Assembly: GCA_037447655.1 (NCBI GenBank)
Contig: JBBHKE010002381.1
Location: 38,216 to 102,215, forward strand
Direction: 5' to 3'
Length of the DNA stretch: 64,000 nt
From: Zygnema cylindricum
Lineage: Eukaryota; Streptophyta; Zygnematophyceae; Zygnematales; Zygnemataceae
The position numbers were made by a program, and so were the translations under genes. Below the pieces are notes generated by a model. The model was not told where the DNA came from. It did no database searches and worked only from the letters and a program-made list of their open reading frames with translations. This document shows, piece by piece, positions 31,451 to 44,300 of this stretch. Within the stretch, counting starts at the first letter, position 1, and each line of letters begins with the position of its first letter.

Positions 31451-32209
31451 AGTGTTGATATTTGTGTATTTTTTAGGTCTGTAATAGGATAGAAAAAGGT
31501 AGAGGCAGTCTGCCTCTAACTCCCCTCTCCAAGCCCCCACACTTGTTGTAGTCATTGAAGGCTGGACAGGGAGCTAGAGCCATGGCTGCTTAAGCTCTCT
31601 AGAGAAGACAGGGGGTAAATTAGGTAGACTTACCAAAAGTTAATTGACGGACCCAAGAATTGATCCCAATACCTGTCGTCTGCCAATCAAGCATAGCCGG
31701 TAGCTTTAACCGTTTAGTCTAGCGCTAGTATTATGACATATGGGGTTTGATAATTATTTAATTAGTTACACCTAGACTTTATCATTTAACTGGAAATATA
31801 TACGTAGTGCATAGATACAGTTATAGATAGTACGGAATACGGTTTAATGTATATGAAACGGATTCCGGCATTTGTTTCGAACGCGAAACAAATACCGCGC
31901 ACGTTTTTATTACGGCTACGATCGAAAACTTGTTTTGATCGGACGGCCGAAAAGGATGCCGAGATCGCGGAAAAAAATTTCGGCGGTTTGCGGTCATCGC
32001 CACATAGGATGACACGTGGCAAAATGACATTGGATCGCGGCATCTCCAAGGATTACGTGAGCGAATCTGGAGATGACATGTGTTGACATTTTGGCCATGT
32101 CGTACGATGGCCGTACATAAAGTACACCGACACCTGTACTTTTCTGTACGACACAGTAATTTTATTGGTGCCGTACTTCAGTAGATAGAGTTTTAGATGG
32201 AGATAGGAC
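31451..32209 (+). repeat. C5 3' LTR, truncated
   Basis: It starts TGTTGATATT after the PPT-like tract. It is an inverted match to 29608-30488 for about 760 bp, so the two LTRs flank the 0.96-kb body as an inverted pair. The last 120 or so bases of the LTR are missing. Confidence 0.78.
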
Positions 32210-32890
32210 CCTCTCTCTGAGTAACTATCCTCATAGTTACACTTAATGCAGAGTATGCAGAGATATCCTCAATAACTAAAAGTGCAAATATTATCCTAGA
32301 GGCTTCACATAAGTTGGACATTATGTGTACCAATAGAGGTCATAGAATTTCAGTGCCATGATTTGGCTCGCTGGTCGTGGGGCATGACACCGTGAGCTGC
32401 TATAAGTCTAGCAAAAAATAGTGTAAGGAAAACATACAGTTTAGTTAAAACTAAATCAAATTTTAGGACCTAGACCCAACAAAACATTAACTTTAATCAT
32501 CACCTCCTAACATTCAACAATTGTGCATTCTTGTAATGTAACGCTATAGATTGTGTTCACATAATCAACGTTTGAAAATGTGCGAATAAGTTTGGGTGGT
32601 TTTTTTTATTATAACGCGTATCATTATTATAGCTAATAACACTAATTTGGTCGCAAGTTTGTTGGTCAAAACTCACAAACAACACTATTTAAGGACGTTA
32701 ATTACAATCTGCCACGTCCCCTTGCGCTAAACTAGTATTATCAACATCTTCAAGAGATATATATAAGGATTTTACAAGATTATAGGCGTAAACTTTGACC
32801 ATTAGATTTTTCTCATTTTCAAATCCGCGGCGAAATTGCTCAAATCATCCCGTGTGTGGGTATTGTCCTCGCGCTACAATGGATTCGTAC
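32210..32890. other. Region without gene
   Basis: AT-rich. A stretch near 32685-32750 resembles the interior of the MITE at 9694-9896. I see no reading frame worth calling. Confidence 0.5.
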
Positions 32891-33164
32891 CATAGTTCAA
32901 AAGTATGCGTTTTTATAGGGCCTTTGGTCGGCGCTTTTATCGTAAGTTGTCTTTTGGGCTTTTCATGTGATCTTCTTAGATCGTTATTTTGATCAGCGAC
33001 CGTTCGATTGTCCGAATTTGACGGTGTAAATAACTTTTTTTGGTTTGAATGTTTTAATTGGTTTGAATAGGTGCGAATACAATATGGGTCTTAAGGTCAT
33101 ATTGTATGTTTTGCATACAATAGGCATATTGTATGGGCCTACTTTTACCTACTTTTGAACTATG
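32891..33164. mobile_element. MITE family B, copy 1
   Basis: The ends are inverted (CATAGTTCAAAAGTA / TACTTTTGAACTATG) and an internal palindrome surrounds CAATATGCCTATTGTATG-type sequence. Copies 49155-49460 and 52277-52581 run in the opposite orientation. No coding capacity. Confidence 0.8.
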
Positions 33165-34581
33165 ATTTGTACAATTGGTACATTTGGAAAGGCAAAAAAA
33201 TATCCAGGATAAACGCGTTATGACAACCCTAGACGTCGTATGGGACATGTGCTTCCCAACCAAAAGCCACTAAAATTAGTTTTGTAAAAAATGTTCATTC
33301 ACGCTTCCTCTGCCATCCACTTACCTTCATGGAAGTGATTTCACGTTTTAAAACATCACAACACTTTTGTACGATGATATAGTACGCACGTTTAAATCTT
33401 ACATTTTCCGTACTCTTTTAGAAATACTAATTTCGTCTGCCCGTACAAATATTTGATTAAGATTTTGCTCGTGAAGAATCTTTGACTGTTTTCGATGTCT
33501 AAACAATAACCTACGTGGTACCACCATGATTGAAACACATAGGTGAAAGGTTGTTTAAGTGGCACGACTTAGGTTGAGGTTCCATTAGGGAAAAAATGTC
33601 GTTGTTTACAGCAAACCGTACTGTTTCGTATAGTGCCGTACCAAAAAAATAAAATGTCAGAAAATCAAGCCTACTGAATGAGGGATTTGATTCTCCACGT
33701 TTATGGGCGTAAATGTGGACCGTCGGATGCATAATCGGATACGCTATCATCTGACACTTTCAGTTCGCATTAAGTGACCCGGAGTAGGTCAATTCTAAGC
33801 GCCTGAACGAATAGCATCGTGCGTCGTGGAAAAGTGAAAAAATTATTTACGACGACCGCGCGACCAGGTGGGTACACATCGCATATGACATGTGCCTTCC
33901 GCCAGGGAGGATGCGAGGCCACCGGAAGCCACAAGAAATTTTTTGACGGAGGATATTGTTTCATGCTTTTGTTGCCATCCACTAACCATTCTGACATTTT
34001 CGTACGCTTTTACAAATCTTAAGTTTCGTCCGCCCATACAGATTTTATTCAATGCGTTGTACGAGTCACTTTTTACCTTTCGCTGTTATAAATGTGTGGT
34101 CAGAATTTGGTGTCAGAGATTCTGTAAAGATTACCAAAATTGCATTCAACTATTACGTGGACGAATCAAACTGTGCTACGCAAATAAAATGTCGGTTACT
34201 GACCCGACACAATGGAACGGTCGCTTTAGTAAACGAATTTTCATTGTTTACTGAGACCGCTTAATGGAACAACGCTCTTACTGTAAGATTCTGGGGGATA
34301 TCATATACGTGTCCGTTCCTTATTGGGACCATCTAATGGAAGTCCCGGCCTAATTCTAATTTCGCAGTGACACTAATAAATCATTAACGCTAATAACTAT
34401 GGATTGCGCTTCAAGTGTCGACGCCACTCACTTCCACGTCTGTTATTTGTGATGTTTTCTGGATTGTTGTACGGAATTACTTGCAGTCTTAGTACGCTTT
34501 GAAACGTTTGATACATCACACTATTTAAAGACCTCATGATCTAGGGTATTTGATACTCGTTAAATAGAACTGTACCTCTAC

Positions 34582-35073
34582 TACACCGCGCATCGTAATT
34601 AGAGTAATGAAAAAATTAGAGTAAAAAAAGATAAAAAAATAATTAGAGTAATTTACTCTAATTTATGTGATAGAGTTGTTTCAAAAAGGAATTTACTCTA
34701 ATTTATGCGGTGTACTCTAATTTGGCAAGTTATCCTCTACTGTAAAAAAAAGGTATTCAGATAGAATCTGACAAACGTACAGTTTATCGCGTCACTATGA
34801 CGCCGCACTCACGCGGTTAAAACGGAGTTACATGATAATGGCCTGTATTGAATCATTATTTGTACTTTTACTTATAAAGTACAATTTTGCACGTCGGACG
34901 TCAGTCCGTATCTACACTATTTAAAACGAACATATATTAGAATTAAAACGCCATTAAACCTTACCTAAATTAGAATAATGAAAAATTAGAATCGCTTACT
35001 CTATTTGATGTGATAGAGTCAATTTCGAGCGACCGAATTAGAGTAATTTACTCTAATTACGATTCGCGGTGTA
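34582..35073. mobile_element. MITE (CACCGCG family), m2, nested
   Basis: TA-flanked ends CACCGCGCATCGTAATTAG and CTAATTACGATTCGCGGTG. It contains repeated AGAGTAATTTACTCTAATT. It is nested between the arms of the larger element. Confidence 0.75.
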
Positions 35074-36180
35074 CATTGGAAGGAAAAAATGATACTATTG
35101 GTTCTATTTTATTATTTTATTAATTTTCAGGCCATGGACCTGTAGCCTACGACCCACGATTTGACTGCACGCGAATTTGGGGTAAAAGCCCTAATCCTGC
35201 CATCACTTAGAACGATTGTGGCCTCGCCACCTTGGAGTCCAAAAAAATCCTGTCCACCTCACTACACGTCATTCCATAATACAGAAACGACAATAAATGT
35301 CGGAGGCTGGATTTTCAAAGATCCTGTACGTAAGCACAGAATTCAAAGTCAAGCAAATTCTAGAAGGAGCTATCGATACAGACAAAATTGAGAAAGTCAG
35401 AAGCCTATTCCACAAGTCATAACCGACAGATTCTTCGCGACTGTCCAGAAACTCCAGATTTAGGTACAATAATTTTTTCGCAGTAAATTTTTTTCCGGAG
35501 AAAAAAATTAGCTGCACGAAATCCTTCACTTTGGAGATGTTCACACGCTAAGCTGATTTTTGACATCCGTACGTCACTCTCTGTGAAAATCAAATTCCAT
35601 TTCCAGATATCAAATTGTCGAATAAAATTCCATTTCCAGATATCAAATTGTCAGTCGTGTCGGTGCGATATCCAGACTATTTGATTTCAGACTATGGCCG
35701 GTTTATAAAAGCTATATTTTTGGCTTTGGCCGGCTATAAGGCTATGTTCGAATGATGCTATTATTTTTTTTAAATTGAAGTTCAAAAATAGTAACCTGAA
35801 GGTGGTTGAGCCTTCGAGGCATATAACTCGATGATAAAACTTAGCGTAACAAATTTAAGGTTCTATGGTAAGTAGGCCACGATCACCTCTTTTTAAGTTC
35901 AGGAACTGAATTGATGGAACTTCATTTTCAGTTCCGTCGCCAAAAAATGTAAAAAACTTACTTGATGGACTGCTATAGTAGATTACGGAATTCCTAGGTT
36001 GTGTGTTTTTAATAGGGAATTGATCATGGTAGTGACTGTTTTGGTTGCGCACAGTCACTTACGTCATTTTGTCAAAGATTGTACGTTTGAAAATGACACT
36101 TTGACCAGCGAATACGAAAACTATTTAGCACGAATCAAATGATTTAAGCCGTTTTCGCACGAGGGGAAGTACACGTATGT
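35074..36180. other. Centre of the inverted-repeat element, no gene
   Basis: No conserved protein. AAATTCCATTTCCAGATATC occurs twice (35590 and 35626 area). Short frames on both strands look random. Confidence 0.5.
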
Positions 36181-36890
36181 AAGAGCGTTGTTCCATTAGG
36201 AGGACTCATTAAACGTTGAAAAAATCGTTTATTGAAGCCATCGTTCCATTGTGTCGGGTCAGTAACCGACATTTATTTGCGTGGCACACTTTGATTGGTC
36301 CACGTAATAGGTGAATACGATTCCGATAATCTTCAAATAATCTATGAGGGCAAATTGTGACCACATATTTTTACCAGCGAAGGTAAAAAGTGACTCGTAC
36401 GACGCATTGAATAAAATTTGTACGGGCGGACGAAACTTAAGATTTATAAAAGCGTACGAAAATGTCAAAATGGTTAGTGGATGGTAACAGAAGCGTGAAA
36501 CAATATCCTCCGTCAAATATTTTCTTGCGGCTTCAGGTGGCCTCGAATCCTCCTTGGCGGAAGGCACATGTCATACGCGACGTGTACCCACCTGGTCGCG
36601 CGGCCGTTGTGGATATTTGTTGACTTTTCCACGAGGCACCATGCTATTCGTTTATAAGCTTAAAATTCACCTACTCTAGGTCACTTGTTGCAAACTAAAA
36701 GTGTCAAACGATGGCGTATCCGATTGTGCATCCGACGGTCCACGTTTACGCCCATAAACGTGGAGAATCAAATCCTTTATTCAGTAGGCTTATTTTCTAA
36801 CATTTTATTTTTATCGGTACGGCACTGTACAAAAACGTATGGCTTCAGTAAACAACAACATTTTTCCCCTAATGGAACCTTACCCTAAGT

Positions 36891-38429
36891 AAAAAGAATT
36901 TGCATGTGGTCACAAATGTCATTTGCGTCGTCACCCCCATCCCTCCCTCTCCAACTCACTTTTTGCTTTGCCCTTTTTCTAAAAGGGAAAAGCATTCTAG
37001 TCGCATTCGTCTCTAGTGACAACGATAATAGATCGTCGATTTTTTTGTGTAAGATCTTGAGTCGTTGAGTGTTTTGAGTTTTGATTGGCGTCTTTGGTGA
37101 CAGCAATTATTGATCGTCGATTGTTTTTGTGTAGGATCGTGAGTCGTTAAGTGATTTGAGTTTTGATTGGCTTTCTCATGTTATAATTTTGATGTAATGA
37201 AAAGAGACACGTGGTACAATCCTATTTTTTGTATTTCGCGTGGTTGTAATGGTAACGATTTGCGGTGTACAGTATTACATTGTACGATACAATACCACTA
37301 TCGCTCGTAGAGAATTTGCTAATTGGTGAAAGCTAGAAAATACGGATTTTCAATATGGTCGGTCGCCGTGCATCGCGCTGTGCTGATTTTTTCAGCATGG
37401 ACATGACCGTCAACAGGCGAACCAAACCGACTATCTCCAGCGTGTCCGTACTTATTTTTGTGAAAGTACACCACGAATCGTTTTTAGTGTTTATATTACT
37501 TATTCAGTACCCGTAAATTTTGAACCTCAAACCTAAAATAGGTTTAGTATTTCTATTTTTTCCTTTACGTTAAGTACAGTATAAATAGTATCGATGCTAC
37601 AACTTTGGGCAGTTATTAAATATTAATTAATGTACAGTACACCGTGAATCGTTATTACTCTATTAGTGCTGGTGTTTTTTGCTTTACGGCCGAAACTATT
37701 AAACGTCGCGACTGTTAAATTTCAATTCGTTGGTATAAATAAATCATTGAATAAAATTAATGTCAATTGAAAGAAAATAAATATACAATAAATAAAAACC
37801 ATATGGGGGCACAATCGTCCACTGAAAGGACACGAAAAAATGAAACAACATACTAAATCGTATCATACAATAGAAATTAACATCTAATAAATATATTTCA
37901 TGAAAAAGATAAAGTTTTAGGCTAAATACTCGTATGTTACGGGTTTATTAATTATTTGCTATCAAAATCCATGGCGGAAAGGTTTATGTATGTAGAAAAA
38001 GATGACGAAGCCAAGTGGATGGTTTAATTCGTGTTTCGTTCATGTGGGGGGTTTCATTAAACGTAAAAGTTTCATATGAATTTGAGCGTTCGATCTCAAT
38101 CTTATGAAAGATATGAATGAATGGACTGAATTTATCATATAGTAATAAATACTTTAATGTTAAATATAGAATACACATTAAACCATTAGCATTATTCAAT
38201 CATTATTCGTTTAAATATAATACTAATGGTTTTTGTTTATTTTATATTAAGGTGTTGCATGTATATTTTTTATATTTTTTTATTAATACATAATATTACA
38301 AAATAATAAAACAAAAAAAAAACAAACAAAAAAAATAACCACAATAGAAACTTGATCACATAACGAAAACGAAAGAAACAAATGAAAATAATAAGAAAAA
38401 AAGGAAAAACATCACACTTAACTAGGATT
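36891..38429. other. Region without gene; scattered MITE ends
   Basis: Three lone ends of the CACCGCGAATCG family are visible: GTAACGATTTGCGGTGTAC at about 37250, and forward ends at about 37467 (TACACCACGAATCG) and 37637 (TACACCGTGAATCG). I could not pair them, so they are likely degraded copies. The rest is AT-rich. Confidence 0.45.
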
Positions 38430-39080
38430 CAACCAACTTAGTCCAAAGACACAGTAGGTTGGAACAACATCATTATCAACTCGATGGCTAACTAACACTA
38501 CAAACACATCTTTTCTTTTATATTTTTTTATAGTTAGAATATGTTGCTTACTTTAAGTACTTTGTTTAGTTTTCGATCAAGCAACTTAGTCGAAGACCCA
38601 GATGGTTGCATAAACATCATTATCAGCTCAAAGGTTGACTAACATTACAATCACTTAATATTTATTTATTCTCATTGTTTATTATAGTAGATTGATTACT
38701 TTGAGTACTTTGTTTTTCTTTTTCTTTTTTTGTGATCAACCAACTTAGTCCTAAGGCTAAGAAGGTTGCATAAACCTCACCATCAGCTCGGGGGCTGACA
38801 AAAATTACAAACATTTGTTTTCATGCATAATATTAGTTTGTTAGATTACATTGTTACTTTGAATAATTTTTTTATTGTTTTTTCGATCAACCAACTTAGT
38901 CTAAAGACCAAGAAAGTTGTTGAACATCATTATCAACTAAAAGGCTGACCAACATTACAAACATTGGTATATATATATTTTTTCAAATACAACACAGATA
39001 CTTTGACTATTTTGTTTCTATGATACTTAATTACTTTGTTTTGTTTTGATGTGACCAACATTACAGATATTGGTTTTTTT
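38430..39080. repeat. ~150-bp tandem repeat, four units
   Basis: CAACCAACTTAGTC and variants begin at 38430, 38578, 38737 and 38888 (spacing 148, 159, 151). Each is followed by a TTG/AACATCATTATCA-like segment, CTGAC.AACATTACAA, and a T-rich tail with TACTTTG. Units are diverged from one another. Confidence 0.75.
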
Positions 39081-39381
39081 TTTTTTTAAATACTATACAA
39101 ATACTTTTAATACTTTGTTTTGGTGATACTTTGATTACTTTGTTTTTTTTTTATGATGTTACTTGCAAGTATTACAGATATTTTTGTTTATGTGGAAAAA
39201 CATGACAAATACTCTGTTTCTTATAGCCTAAAAAAATTTAGTGACTATTTTTTTTTTCTAAAACCCTTAATTGGGTATTAATCAAACCCTTATAAACCTT
39301 TAATCACGTTATAATAATGTGCTAATCAAGCCCCTAAAATCCCTACACACGTATTTTTTAGAAAAATAATATATATTTATG

Positions 39382-39389
<8 letters not shown>

Positions 39390-39430
<41 letters not shown>

Positions 39431-39432
39431 AA
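39390..39432. repeat. (AT)n microsatellite
   Basis: About 20 consecutive AT/TA dinucleotides. Confidence 0.9.
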
Positions 39433-39752
39433 ACAGAAAAAAAGTTTGTAGTCTTAATTTTAGAAAACAATAACACTAATAATATCGACGCTTGTTAAAA
39501 TTTGACTTTTTTAAGTCCTTTGTTTTTCGTCAGATTAAGTTTAGTCGTTGCTTTCAATCTACATAAAATGAAAAACCAAAGTTATAATTTTGAATATGTC
39601 GCTCAATAAACCAAAGCTAGGCGTCTGTATACATAACTGTTCTAACAACATGATTTTTACAAGACAAATACATAGGTGTTATCCTTTTGAAAAAAATGAA
39701 ACACAAGTTTATTAATTCTTGATTTTTGAAAGTGTAATTGTTCATAAAAAAA

Positions 39753-40171
39753 TTATTTGTTAATTTTGATAAGAAGAGATTGTTCATCATAATGAACACC
39801 AGTGAAATATAACGAAAGACCATCATGAGCCCATCTTTCACTAGGAGCAGACAATGCTCTAGAAAAAATAGCCTCCAAATATAAAAAACAGTATCAAAAA
39901 TTATTGCAGCAACACGAACTTCACCACAACTGCCCCAAACTTTATCAACAGACATATACGTTTGATAATGATTGAAGTCTATAAATTGAATTCCATGTCC
40001 ACATCTAATAAAAATAGCATGCTCATCCCAATGACAAAATAAATAACTAATAATTACCTTTTTTACAGAATTATATTTAGACTCACAGCCAAATAATATT
40101 AGGGAAAAAGCATGAAACAAACAATTCGCATCCCCTGTAACATGTAATCGAAAGAGAGGAATTCCTGCCAT
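39753..40171 (-). pseudogene. OTU-type cysteine peptidase fragment, frameshifted
   Basis: From the ATG at 40171 the frame reads MAGIPLFRLHVTGDANCLFH, where GDANC matches the OTU catalytic Asp-x-x-Cys block. Then come SVKKVIISYL and YMSVDKVWGSCGEVRVAA, the usual M...WG...E..AA segment. Near 39870 the frame slips by one base. In the next frame a coherent end appears, ERWAHDGLSLYFTGVHYDEQ, placing the catalytic His in VHYDEQSLL before a stop at 39753. The total would be about 135 residues, a minimal OTU domain. OTU proteases cut ubiquitin from proteins and also occur in some DNA transposons and Helitrons. The AT-rich, gene-poor setting favours a TE or dead gene copy. One sequencing error would also explain it. 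Confidence 0.65.
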
Positions 40172-40640
40172 AATAAGTTCACCTAAAATATAACTCCCAA
40201 AAGTCGAAAAAAAAACACTTACACCTGATTAACAAAAAATAAATAAACATTAATAAACAAATGAAAAAACAAAACAATATGATTTTAATATATACTTTCC
40301 CAAAGATGTAAAAATAAGGAAATAGACAAATAAAATAGGATTTATTTAAAAAATAAAACAAAAAGCATCCATTAAAAGAAAAAACATAAGATTAATTCCA
40401 CACAAACCACTATAAATCATTTAATATGTAAAAAACCACTTACTGAACATTTCAAGCCATCGCAAATTAATAGAAAGAGTGACAATTCGTAAAGTAAAAA
40501 ATAAATAAAAAATAGACGAGAAATAAGATCAAATTCAAGAGAAAAAAGAAAGAAGATGGCAGGTAATGGTAATCTCTATACAAAAATTTATGGACTAAGA
40601 TTATTTGTACGCTTGATAGGACGGTTCGAAACCGCTACAC
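40172..40640. other. AT-rich region without gene
   Basis: Low-complexity A-rich DNA upstream of the OTU frame. No conserved feature seen. Confidence 0.5.
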
Positions 40641-41261
40641 TACACCGCGAATCGTATGTAGAGTAAATAATGCTAATTCGGTCGCCCTAAATTTCGACTC
40701 TATCACCTTAAATAGATTAAATGATTATAATTTTTTCATTATTCAATTTAAGGTAAGGTTTAATTAGCGTAAAAAATTATAATGTAGGTTCGTTTAAAAC
40801 AGTGTGGAGTACAAACAATGTCCGACCATGCAAAATTGTATTTTTATAAGTATAAAGGTACAAATAATGATTTAATAAAATCATGCTCGCACGTGAAATC
40901 GCACTTAACAAAAAATCAATAACATCGAGAAAAAAGCCGTTCGCATAACTCTCTTATGTCGACAACATTATCGTCAGTGTGAACATTAACTGACATTCAA
41001 CGCGACAAATAGTTATACCGTCATAATGACGTCAAAACTATACGGACTGACAGATTTTGAACATCTACGTAATTTAGTGTTCATAATTTCAACGCGGATA
41101 ATTATTGTCGACATAACCCAATATAGAGTACTTAAATAAATTAGAGTAAACTTCCTATGTGAAAAAGTTGTATCACATAAATTAGAGTTCATTACTCTTA
41201 TTATTTTTTCTGGTTTTTTTACTCTAATTTTTTCAATACTATAATTACGATTCGCGGTGTA
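40641..41261. mobile_element. MITE (CACCGCG family), m4
   Basis: TA-flanked ends CACCGCGAATCGTATGTAG and CTATAATTACGATTCGCGG; 621 bp. No coding capacity. Confidence 0.75.
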
Positions 41262-41529
41262 CAGTACAGCGACGACGACAAAGTGATCGCGACAGTTGAC
41301 CTGCGGCCGACGACGTCAAGGATGGTTTGGTACGGACGGATTTGAGTCATCGGCACTTACTCGTACGGCAACATGAATCACATCGCGACGTTTTTGTTGA
41401 CGTAAGTTGTCGTTAAGGGCGATTCACGTCCAAACAAAAAAAAAAGACATTCGTTTCCTAATGTCATTCATAATCCATTTCTAGTGTGAATGCAACAATT
41501 ATACATGGTACACCGTCAATCGCTATTAG

Positions 41530-42372
41530 TAGTGTTGGGTATCGGGTAAATTCATATCGCGATAATCTCGATATTCGATATATCGAATATCGATCGAGGA
41601 GGATCCTCGATATATCGTACCGAGACCAACATAAATTATCGCGATATATATCGCGATATATAGTATTTTTTAAATTTAATATTTTTATTTTTTTATATAA
41701 TATGTTATTTTAGCGAAAAAGTCAAATTGTCTAATACGCCACGTACGCCGTGATTTTCGTTCCGTGACTTAAAGGTAGACGCCGCAAAATGTAACCGACA
41801 GAAAAATACTAATTTTGAAATTCTAATGATTAATTATTTGGGGTATGGTTACACGAGGAGGTCTCAGTAATAGTACGAACAACAAAATTTATGTATTACA
41901 AAGGCCTCGGGTACATTGCGTATCTTTTGTAAAACACGTTTTACATACGTGTTCTTATATGAGTGGTTCCACGTAAGGTGACAACCAAATCTAAAAAATC
42001 ATCGAATATCTAGAAACCGACCTTTTTCGTCTAAAAAATAGTACTTGCGTATGACGTACGTGTACTTCACAAGTGTACCTCGTCAATGTACCTCAGAGAT
42101 ATCTTCACTCCGCTGACTTTCAAGAAAAAGCCGTATTCTTTCCGGCAAAGATTTTACAGTCACTTTGTCCGAAGTCACGAGACTTTGAAAACCTGTGGGA
42201 TTTTTTTTTTTTTTTTTTTTTTTTAGCTTCGACATATTGATGATACGAAATATCGGCAATATATTGCGATAATTTGAAATTCGATATATAGAAGCGATTG
42301 TATCGATTATCGGGTACCTGAAATTCGATATATATCGAATATCGGAAAAACGGTCCTCGATACCCAACACTA
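41530..42372. mobile_element. hAT-like nonautonomous element rich in ATCGATAT palindromes
   Basis: A perfect 15-bp inverted repeat, TAGTGTTGGGTATCG, closes both ends; the start fits the hAT pattern YARNG. Subterminal parts are dense in TCGATAT/ATATCGA. A run of 22 T lies near 42203. The flanks on both sides are MITE ends (TACACCGT.AATCGCTATTAG at 41509 and at 42371). No clear 8-bp target duplication. Confidence 0.65.
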
Positions 42373-42895
42373 CACCGTGAATCGCTATTAGCGTAATGAA
42401 ATAGATAGCGTAATGAAACAATTAGCGTTATTTACGCTAATTGGGAATGTCGTTTTTTTGGAAATAATTTTTTATTCTAATTTTTCGTATGCTCTAATTT
42501 GTAAACTGCTTTGTAAAAAATTTCGGTGCATAATATTTCCACACTAAAATATGTTCATGAACGAAATTGTTCAAATCGTACGCCGTCGCGTTTTTTTGAC
42601 ATCCGTGAATGCCGGAAAATGTTTACGCAATTTCATGTTAGCGCGACTCCTTGACAGCGTGAATATTTTTTTTGTACTTTTCTACTTTAAAAAGTACAAA
42701 AAAGTACATCTCTGACAGACAGTACACCACACTACTTACGATGGCACTATATTAGAGTCATGAATCCTATTTTATGGAAACACCTCAAATAACGTGTAGG
42801 AACATTTAGAATGTCTAATTCTATTTGAGAATTTGCCCAAAAAAACAAGGGTACCTCAATTAGCGATCAACACGCTAATAGCGATTCACGGTGTA
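42371..42895. mobile_element. MITE (CACCGTGAATCG subfamily), m6
   Basis: TA-flanked inverted ends CACCGTGAATCGCTATTAG and CTAATAGCGATTCACGGTG; 525 bp. Confidence 0.75.
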
Positions 42896-43437
42896 GCTAT
42901 TAGAGTAAAGGAATAAATAGCGTAAACAAAAGTTAGAGTTATTAACACTAATTGGGGATTTTTTTTTTTTTGAAAAAAAAATTATATACTAATTAATCCC
43001 TAACTGTAATTTGGGTTGTCCTGAATAATAAATACCCGCCCTTTCGATGTATACAGTAATATGTGCAATCTGTACAAAATCTGACAATTCGTACGCCGTC
43101 GCGCTGTTCACACAGTCGACGGCGAACATATGAGAACGTGATTTTTTTTCGACGAGTTTGCATCTCTTTCTTCCAGTGCACATTCACATGTGTGCACAAT
43201 AATGTTAAGTGTATTTTTATGCGTTTGTAATTCAAAAAGTACCATTTCGTACGGAAATACCCTGTCCGTAATGCCACACTATTTCCATCGCAGTGTACTT
43301 CCATTATTAACGCTAATTGAAAAAAAAACCTAATTAGAATAATGGAAAAAATAGAATTATGGATTGTATTTCGGGTTTATTTTTTTTAAAAGGGCACCGA
43401 ATTGGCGTTATATACTCTAATAGCGATTGACGGTGTA
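42896..43437. mobile_element. MITE m7, fused head-to-tail to m6
   Basis: It begins GCTATTAGAGTAAAGG, i.e. the family end minus its first dozen bases, and ends CTAATAGCGATTGACGGTG plus TA. The junction with m6 has no spacer. Confidence 0.65.
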
Positions 43438-43751
43438 CTGTACAAAAACGAAAGGCCCTTGGCTACCAAAGGGCAAAGCACCGGGTCGCCCGCGACTATT
43501 ATTTCACTCGCTCTTGTTGGACGGAATCACGACAAAATAGTATTGATGAAAAAGAGTTTTCGAAAACAAAAAAATTGCGTATCTTTGCTCGGAATTTGGT
43601 GACAGGGTGAGTTTGAAAAGACAAAAAAACGAAATCACGAAACCGTGGCGAAAAGTTAGGTGTTACCTAGGCTGACGTGTCACAAATTGTGTCATAAAAC
43701 ACAGACGTCTACAAACGTCACAACAAGAATGACGTCTACAATGTCCGACGC

Positions 43752-44300
43752 TACACCGCGCATCGTTATTAGTGTCAAAGTTTAAACAGTGTGTAAGTAA
43801 ATATTACCGTCATTGACGCTAATTAAGAATTTGAAAATTAAAAAAAAAAAAAGTTTATTCTAATTTCAGTGTTAACGCTAATTTGGAGCAGCAAATAATG
43901 GAAAATTTTCTGTACGATTATATACATTATTATATGTATCTGTACAAAAATATAAAAAATCGTACACCGTAGTGAAATTTAAATATCCGTACATGTCAGA
44001 CTAATTTACGTGTCGGACCCAATCCCCTTTTTTTAGCGCACGTTCCTATGCGTACGCGTCCGATTTAATTCCTTTTTTGTAAAATTTTCACTTGAAAAGG
44101 TACATTTATGTACGGTCTGACATCGACCGTACACACGCTATTTAGATCTTATTGAACTTTAGTTCTTTACGCTATTTTGTACGGGTACCTCAATTTAACG
44201 TCAAGGAAAAATTAAAATCATGTATCCTATTTGAGGAAAAAAATCAAAATTTTAAGAACCCAAATTAGTGACTTTGACACTAATAACGATGCGCGGTGTA
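43752..44300. mobile_element. MITE (CACCGCGCATCG subfamily), m8
   Basis: TA-flanked 27-bp inverted ends (CACCGCGCATCGTTATTAG continuing TGTCAAAG). Near-identical to m9 at 48400 in the same orientation, with small indels. Confidence 0.85.

Larger units (their letters stand above)
33567..36890. mobile_element. Large element with ~0.7-kb inverted terminal repeats
   Basis: Left arm 33567-34284 and right arm 36181-36890 are inverted copies. Shared landmarks are ACTTAGG.T.AGGTTCCATT at the outer ends, the CCACGTTTATGGGCGTAAA segment, the CGCGCGACCAGGTGGGTACAC segment, and AATGGAACAACGCTCTTAC at the inner ends. The 1.9-kb centre holds a TA-flanked MITE (34582-35073), a 36-bp tandem duplication (near 35590/35626) and no transposase that I recognise. 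Long inverted arms suggest a Mutator-like or foldback element. Alternatively each arm is itself a 0.7-kb MITE, since both arm ends carry TTCCATTA. Confidence 0.7.
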
